Assembly (NCBI GenBank): GCA_964511435.1
Contig: CAZEFH010000009.1
Coordinates: 1 to 25,065, forward strand
Origin: JBGSPL01 sp964511435
GTDB lineage: Bacteria; Patescibacteriota; CPR2; UBA1875; CAIMLA01
Reading direction: 5' to 3'
DNA: 25,065 nucleotides
Part shown: positions 21,344-25,065 of the stretch, in pieces
Layout: each line of letters begins with the position of its first letter
How positions within the stretch are numbered: position 1 is the stretch's first letter
Notes under the pieces: generated by a model
What the model was told of the DNA's origin: nothing
The model's input: only the letters and a program-made list of their open reading frames with translations
The model's database searches: none
Position numbers and translations under genes: made by a program

Positions 21344-22345
21344 ATGCTAGGAAGTCGCATCGGAATTGATCTCGGGACCGCTAACATTCTCGTCTATGTA
21401 CCAAAGAGGGGAATTGTTATTAATGAACCCGCTGTTGTGGCTGTATCAGAGGATAATAGGGTAATGGCTGTAGGCAACGAGGCTAAGGAGATGGTAGGAC
21501 GTACCCCGGAGACTATCACCGCGTACAGACCACTCCGCGATGGTGTAATCGCCGACTACAGAGTAACGGAGGCAATGATTCATTACTTTATCAACAAGGT
21601 TAGTGGTAACGTTCGTCTCTTTAGACCTGAGGTAATGGTTTGCGTACCCGCAGGAGTCTCTTCTACGGAGAAACGTGCAGTCATTGACGCAACCAAAGCC
21701 GCCGGCGCAAAAGAAGTTTATATTATCCCAGAGCCAGTGGCAGCCGCTATTGGCGCCGATGTTCCTATAGATTCAGCTGCTGGAAATCTAATTGTTGATA
21801 TCGGTGGTGGCACGACAGAAGTGGCTATAATTTCGCTTGGTGGCATCGTAGCTGCAACCTCCGTTCGTATCGGTGGTGACAAGTTAGACCAGTCAATTTC
21901 TGATTATATCCGCAAAAAATATGGGCTTGCGGTCGGCGACCGTACCGCTGAACAAATTAAAATTGAGATTGGCAGCGCCTTACCAACGGAAAAAGAAAAA
22001 ACTATGGAAATCAAGGGCCGCGACATGATTGCTGGCCTCCCGAAAACGATAATGATTTCGTCGAATGAGATTACTGAAGCGATGCAGAATGAGATTGAGA
22101 AGATTGTCCTCGCAGTTCGTAATGTCCTTGAACAAACTCCACCCGAGCTATCATCTGATGTAATAGATCGGGGAATGGTAATGACAGGTGGTGGCTCGCT
22201 GCTACGTAATCTCGATAAGTTACTAACTAAAGCCACTGGGATTCCTAGCTATGTTGCCGACGACGCTCTCTACTGTGTCGCCAAGGGGACCGGCATTGCA
22301 CTTGAGAATCTCGATGACTATAAGAGGAGCGTACTCGCAAAGTAA
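21344..22345 (+). CDS. mreB: Rod-shape actin homologue MreB
   Basis: MreB forms membrane-bound filaments that guide wall synthesis along the side of the cell. The protein has 333 residues, usual length. The actin-fold nucleotide motifs are clear: phosphate 1 GIDLGTANI near the start, connect 1, phosphate 2 IVDIGGGTTEVAIISLGGIV (~150-170), and the adenosine motif MTGGGSLLRNLD (~284-295). The N terminus MLGSRIG lacks a clear amphipathic helix. An in-frame ATG at 21335 lies right against the -10 box, so the Met at 21344 is taken as the start. The usual partners mreC and mreD are not next to it; instead its stop shares a base with the next ATG (TAATG), coupling it to an exoribonuclease gene. Confidence 0.96.
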   Translation: MLGSRIGIDLGTANILVYVPKRGIVINEPAVVAVSEDNRVMAVGNEAKEMVGRTPETITAYRPLRDGVIADYRVTEAMIHYFINKVSGNVRLFRPEVMVCVPAGVSSTEKRAVIDATKAAGAKEVYIIPEPVAAAIGADVPIDSAAGNLIVDIGGGTTEVAIISLGGIVAATSVRIGGDKLDQSISDYIRKKYGLAVGDRTAEQIKIEIGSALPTEKEKTMEIKGRDMIAGLPKTIMISSNEITEAMQNEIEKIVLAVRNVLEQTPPELSSDVIDRGMVMTGGGSLLRNLDKLLTKATGIPSYVADDALYCVAKGTGIALENLDDYKRSVLAK

Positions 22346-23313
22346 TGAAAAACCTATATATAAAAGATCTTAAAGAAGGTATGAGCCTTTTCGACGAGGA
22401 TTTTGCGGTCAAGGGCGCACGAAAAAAAGTAGCTAAAAATGACAAACCTTATTATGATTTAGAATTATCAGATAAGACTGGCTCGATCAAAGCGAAAATG
22501 TGGTCCGAGGCACTAGCGAAAGTTGGCGAAGTAGAAGAGGGTGCTGTCTATAGTTTTAGCGGTAAACTTCAAAAAGATGAGTACGGCGTACAAGCAGTAA
22601 TTACAGATGCAAAGAAAGTTGCGAATCCGACGCTGGGAGATTTTGTCCCGACTTCTTCTCGTGATGCCAACACAATGAAGCTAGACTTCGAAGAATACGT
22701 CGATAAGATCAAGAATAAGCACTTAAAGAAGCTGATTTGGGACATCCTTGACGAAGAGCTTTATCCCCGTTTTTTAACATCTCCAGCGGCATTTTATATC
22801 CATCACGCTTATGAGAATGGACTATTGGAACACACCCTCGATATGTTAAAAATGAGTGAAGGTATCAAAGATCGCTACCCACAAATAAACTATGACCTAC
22901 TCCTTACAGGCATTATTTTCCATGACCTAGGAAAGGTCTTCGAATACTCACTTGGTACCTCTATCGCCGTTACCACAAAGGGTAAGCTGATGGGCCATAT
23001 CTTTATGGGGGCTGAATACGTAAAGAGTCATGCAGCTCACGATATTCCAGAAGACTTACTGGATGAAGTAATTCATCTTATCCTGTCTCATCAGGGTATG
23101 TTGGAGTATGGTAGTCCAATCAAACCTAAGACTACAGAGGCCGTGGCGCTATATCATCTGGATGATATGTCTACCAAGATAAATGCCGCTTATTATGTTA
23201 TTCATGGACTCGACGAGGGCGCGGAATTCGCACCGTATCACAAGCAGCTTGGGGTAGAACTTTACAGGTCGCCATATCTTAACGATCTTGTAAACGAAGA
23301 TTTACCGTTTTAG
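22345..23313 (+). CDS. yhaM: YhaM-type 3'-5' exoribonuclease (OB fold plus HD domain)
   Basis: A 322-residue nuclease that shortens RNA from the 3' end. Residues ~1-95 are an OB-fold nucleic-acid-binding domain (YYDLELSDKTGSIKAKMW at 34-51). Residues ~150-305 are an HD domain: HHAYENGLLEHTLDM (~153-167), the metal-binding pair His193-Asp194 in IFHDLGK, HIFMGAEYV (~219-227) and a HQG motif near 250. The order matches Bacillus YhaM. It starts within the mreB stop (TAATG), so it is probably made with MreB; the reason for the pairing is unknown. The short IKDLKEG start before the OB fold is typical of the family. No terminator follows before the next gene. Confidence 0.88.
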   Translation: MKNLYIKDLKEGMSLFDEDFAVKGARKKVAKNDKPYYDLELSDKTGSIKAKMWSEALAKVGEVEEGAVYSFSGKLQKDEYGVQAVITDAKKVANPTLGDFVPTSSRDANTMKLDFEEYVDKIKNKHLKKLIWDILDEELYPRFLTSPAAFYIHHAYENGLLEHTLDMLKMSEGIKDRYPQINYDLLLTGIIFHDLGKVFEYSLGTSIAVTTKGKLMGHIFMGAEYVKSHAAHDIPEDLLDEVIHLILSHQGMLEYGSPIKPKTTEAVALYHLDDMSTKINAAYYVIHGLDEGAEFAPYHKQLGVELYRSPYLNDLVNEDLPF

Positions 23314-23325
23314 TGATAAATATTT

Positions 23326-23355
23326 TGTGATAATATAACAAAGATAAGGGAGGGG
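23326..23355 (+). promoter_or_regulatory. Extended -10 and ribosome binding site of the zinc-ribbon gene
   Basis: TGT-GATAAT (23326-23334) is an extended -10 without a good -35. AAGGGAGGGG at 23346-23355 is a strong Shine-Dalgarno sequence, 3 nt before the TTG at 23359. It decides that start, because no ATG or GTG in frame precedes the first cysteine pair. Confidence 0.45.
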
Positions 23356-23358
23356 AAT

Positions 23359-25065
23359 TTGGTTTGTCCGTACTGTAGCACCGATATGGAGCCGATAGAG
23401 CTGGGTGGTAAAACATTCTGCTCAAATTGTGGTCTCACAATTGGCGCTGCCACACCAAAAAGCCCAATTGCAAATATTGATCAGACCCCGGCACCAAAGC
23501 CTTTTGATAACTTTGTTCCCACCGCAACAGTAACCCCTATGGGTGGGCCTACGACTCCACTCCGCGATGAAGCAAAAGAAGAAATTGGGCTCCCAATCTC
23601 TAGCCCTGACGACATAATTGTGCGGGAAGCAGATGCCTTATCAGAAGATTCTGATGTGTCAATCGAACCTAAGGGGCCAGTTAAGCTTAGCGTAAGTAAC
23701 TCAGAGCCCGAGAATACTTACAATTATAACGAGAACATTTCAACGCCTGATGTGCCAACAAGCACTGACTCTGAGGTAACTCCATCAGACCAATTATTAA
23801 ATATCCCACCCGACGACAATGAAAGCCCTGATCAGATTGATAATAGAGATAATGAAGAAGATTTCAGCCCTCCTCAGAATGACGTCTCTGGACTAAGTGA
23901 TACAGAGATACCAGAGCTACCAAAAACTGTTGAAATGCCATCAGAGGCGGATTTTGAAACCCCTGTAGGCCCGCTTGCCGGTGAAGCCCCTCACACCGAT
24001 GCGGAGAAAATTGCAGAGGTTGATACCCTTGGTGCCAGTGGAATCCTCCTCGATATTCTGAACGAGAATTATCATGAGAAAGAACAAGAGAATAATAAGG
24101 CAGCCTTAGAGGCGGCGAAAACCCTGGTCTCGAAAACCCATCTCAAAAAGAGTGCTGGGGCACTTGAAAATCTGCCACAAAACCCCCTTGACCACCTAGA
24201 ATTAGAATCACCGCTAGACGAACTTGAACTAAAATCAGGAGATACTGACGATTCAGCCAATCAGCCAAATAATACCTTTCCAAATAACAATGAAAGTGTA
24301 ACTACCAAAGATACTGAAGAGCCCCTAGACAGTGATAAAAACGCGACGGATCACGATAGTGACCTATACAAGCTTCCTCATGAGCTAGTAAATCCTAAAA
24401 CTAGCAAGGAACAGGCTGTAGAAATCAAGAAAATTAAAGAAGAGCTTGAGACACTTAATGATCCCGTAGCCTCTGATATAGACTCAGTATCTGGAACATA
24501 TGACCCAGATACTGTAGCACCGCTTCGACTAGAACAGACTACCCCCAAAGACACTATCCCAAAGGCTGTAAGTGACCCAGAAGTGATCGCAAATAATGAT
24601 AGTACTAAGGAAGTATCAGATAAAAGTGCAAAACAAGCCGCAGTTACAAATTTTTTCAAACAAAAGGTGGCTCCCGCCCCGAAGAAGACATCGCTTTTAG
24701 ATAAAAAAACCAAAAAGAAGAGTAAAAAGAACTTGCCAACCTGGCTCAAGTGGGCGATTACCATTCCGGTTACAATTTTCTTTCTCACTTCCGTTACTTT
24801 TGCGATTTATTACTACTACAAGCCAGCAGCCCAAAATGAGAGAACTACAGAAACTGCAAACGTTGAGGACTTTAATTCCCTTACGCCGAGCGTGATACCG
24901 ACTGGTTATGAACTCTCTAGTAGCAACTACGATTCAAGCAAAAAAACTCTCACTCTAGTTTATGGCTTTGTAAATGACAAAAATAAAACCCTGAAATATA
25001 CTCAGACAGAAGTCGGCGTATCTGGCACAACAAAGGCCTTAAGCGACTATATGACTACCCACAAA
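23359..25065 (+). CDS. Zinc-ribbon, acidic-linker, single-span membrane protein (3' truncated)
   Basis: The frame is open from a TTG start to the window end: 569 codons without a stop. Residues 1-26 form a zinc ribbon with Cys3, Cys6, Cys21 and Cys24 (two CxxC). Residues ~27-430 are low in hydrophobics and rich in Asp, Glu, Ser, Pro and Asn, so probably disordered and acidic. A Lys-rich patch (~434-463) precedes a membrane span at ~465-485. About 84 residues outside follow, including a YELSSSNYDSSKKTLTLVYG stretch that resembles DUF4367-type beta domains (weak). Zinc ribbon inside, span, domain outside resembles sensor-type proteins such as TcaA, but the 400-residue acidic linker is unusual. 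The first Met (23386) would lose a cysteine pair, so TTG is preferred. Function unknown. Confidence 0.75.
   Translation, partial: MVCPYCSTDMEPIELGGKTFCSNCGLTIGAATPKSPIANIDQTPAPKPFDNFVPTATVTPMGGPTTPLRDEAKEEIGLPISSPDDIIVREADALSEDSDVSIEPKGPVKLSVSNSEPENTYNYNENISTPDVPTSTDSEVTPSDQLLNIPPDDNESPDQIDNRDNEEDFSPPQNDVSGLSDTEIPELPKTVEMPSEADFETPVGPLAGEAPHTDAEKIAEVDTLGASGILLDILNENYHEKEQENNKAALEAAKTLVSKTHLKKSAGALENLPQNPLDHLELESPLDELELKSGDTDDSANQPNNTFPNNNESVTTKDTEEPLDSDKNATDHDSDLYKLPHELVNPKTSKEQAVEIKKIKEELETLNDPVASDIDSVSGTYDPDTVAPLRLEQTTPKDTIPKAVSDPEVIANNDSTKEVSDKSAKQAAVTNFFKQKVAPAPKKTSLLDKKTKKKSKKNLPTWLKWAITIPVTIFFLTSVTFAIYYYYKPAAQNERTTETANVEDFNSLTPSVIPTGYELSSSNYDSSKKTLTLVYGFVNDKNKTLKYTQTEVGVSGTTKALSDYMTTHK

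Noticed and set aside
1..25065. Reassigned UGA codon (as in SR1/Gracilibacteria)
   Set aside because: ftsX and the SpoU methyltransferase end cleanly at TGA at the expected family length, and no gene needs read-through of TGA.
1..25065. CRISPR array, insertion sequence, integrase or prophage
   Set aside because: No spaced direct repeats, transposase, integrase or phage structural genes were found; the odd composition is limited to 6900-7675.

Overview
The window reads as a stretch of chromosome from a small-genome, Gram-positive-like bacterium of the Candidate Phyla Radiation (Patescibacteria), most likely a Saccharibacteria (TM7) relative. Reasons: an archaeal-type class I lysyl-tRNA synthetase, very compact gene packing with TAATG and ATGA overlaps, many genes whose start codon lies about 7 nt after a -10 box, a sortase with a sortable surface protein, and the FtsEX-PcsB, MreB and MurA wall set. 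TGA is used as a stop (for example in ftsX) and a release factor 2 gene is present, so the code is standard here. The phylum assignment is inference; no rRNA is in the window.

Layout. 1-6774 is one rightward run: class I LysRS (5' truncated), serS, a ribosome hibernation factor, secA, a nucleotidyltransferase-like gene, a HAD hydrolase and a CcdA-like thiol-redox membrane protein, closed by a terminator at 6803. 6860-7675 is an island unlike its surroundings: a near-consensus promoter with an 18-bp dyad between its boxes, a structured leader of about 137 nt, an 18-bp palindrome centred on the start codon, and a gene for a 197-residue single-span membrane protein with about 80% G/C at third codon positions. 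7768-8763 is a secreted surface protein with a sorting-like C terminus. Then come prfB, ftsE-ftsX, a REP-like repeat, a coiled-coil M23 peptidase (PcsB/EnvC-like) and an S41 C-terminal processing protease, followed by rplI, rpmA (with a long structured leader), a SpoU/TrmH methyltransferase, a four-span membrane protein and a divergent NnrD-like protein.

17189-17564 is non-coding. It holds a leftward tRNA-Leu(CAA) with its own terminator, nested between two halves of another tRNA-Leu-like sequence, all downstream of a good leftward promoter. Then follow a class D/E-like sortase, a convergent PEGA-domain membrane protein, murA (divergent, sharing -35 bases with the PEGA gene), mreB, a YhaM-type HD exoribonuclease, and a zinc-ribbon/acidic/membrane protein cut by the window end.

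How the genes fit together. Most encode translation (LysRS, SerRS, HPF, RF2, L9, L27, tRNA-Leu, rRNA/tRNA methylase), envelope export and anchoring (SecA, sortase and its likely substrate, CcdA-like), and wall growth and division (FtsEX with its M23 hydrolase, MurA, MreB). The best candidate for something undescribed is the GC-rich membrane-protein island at 6860-7675 with its layered control signals. The nested tRNA-Leu locus is second.
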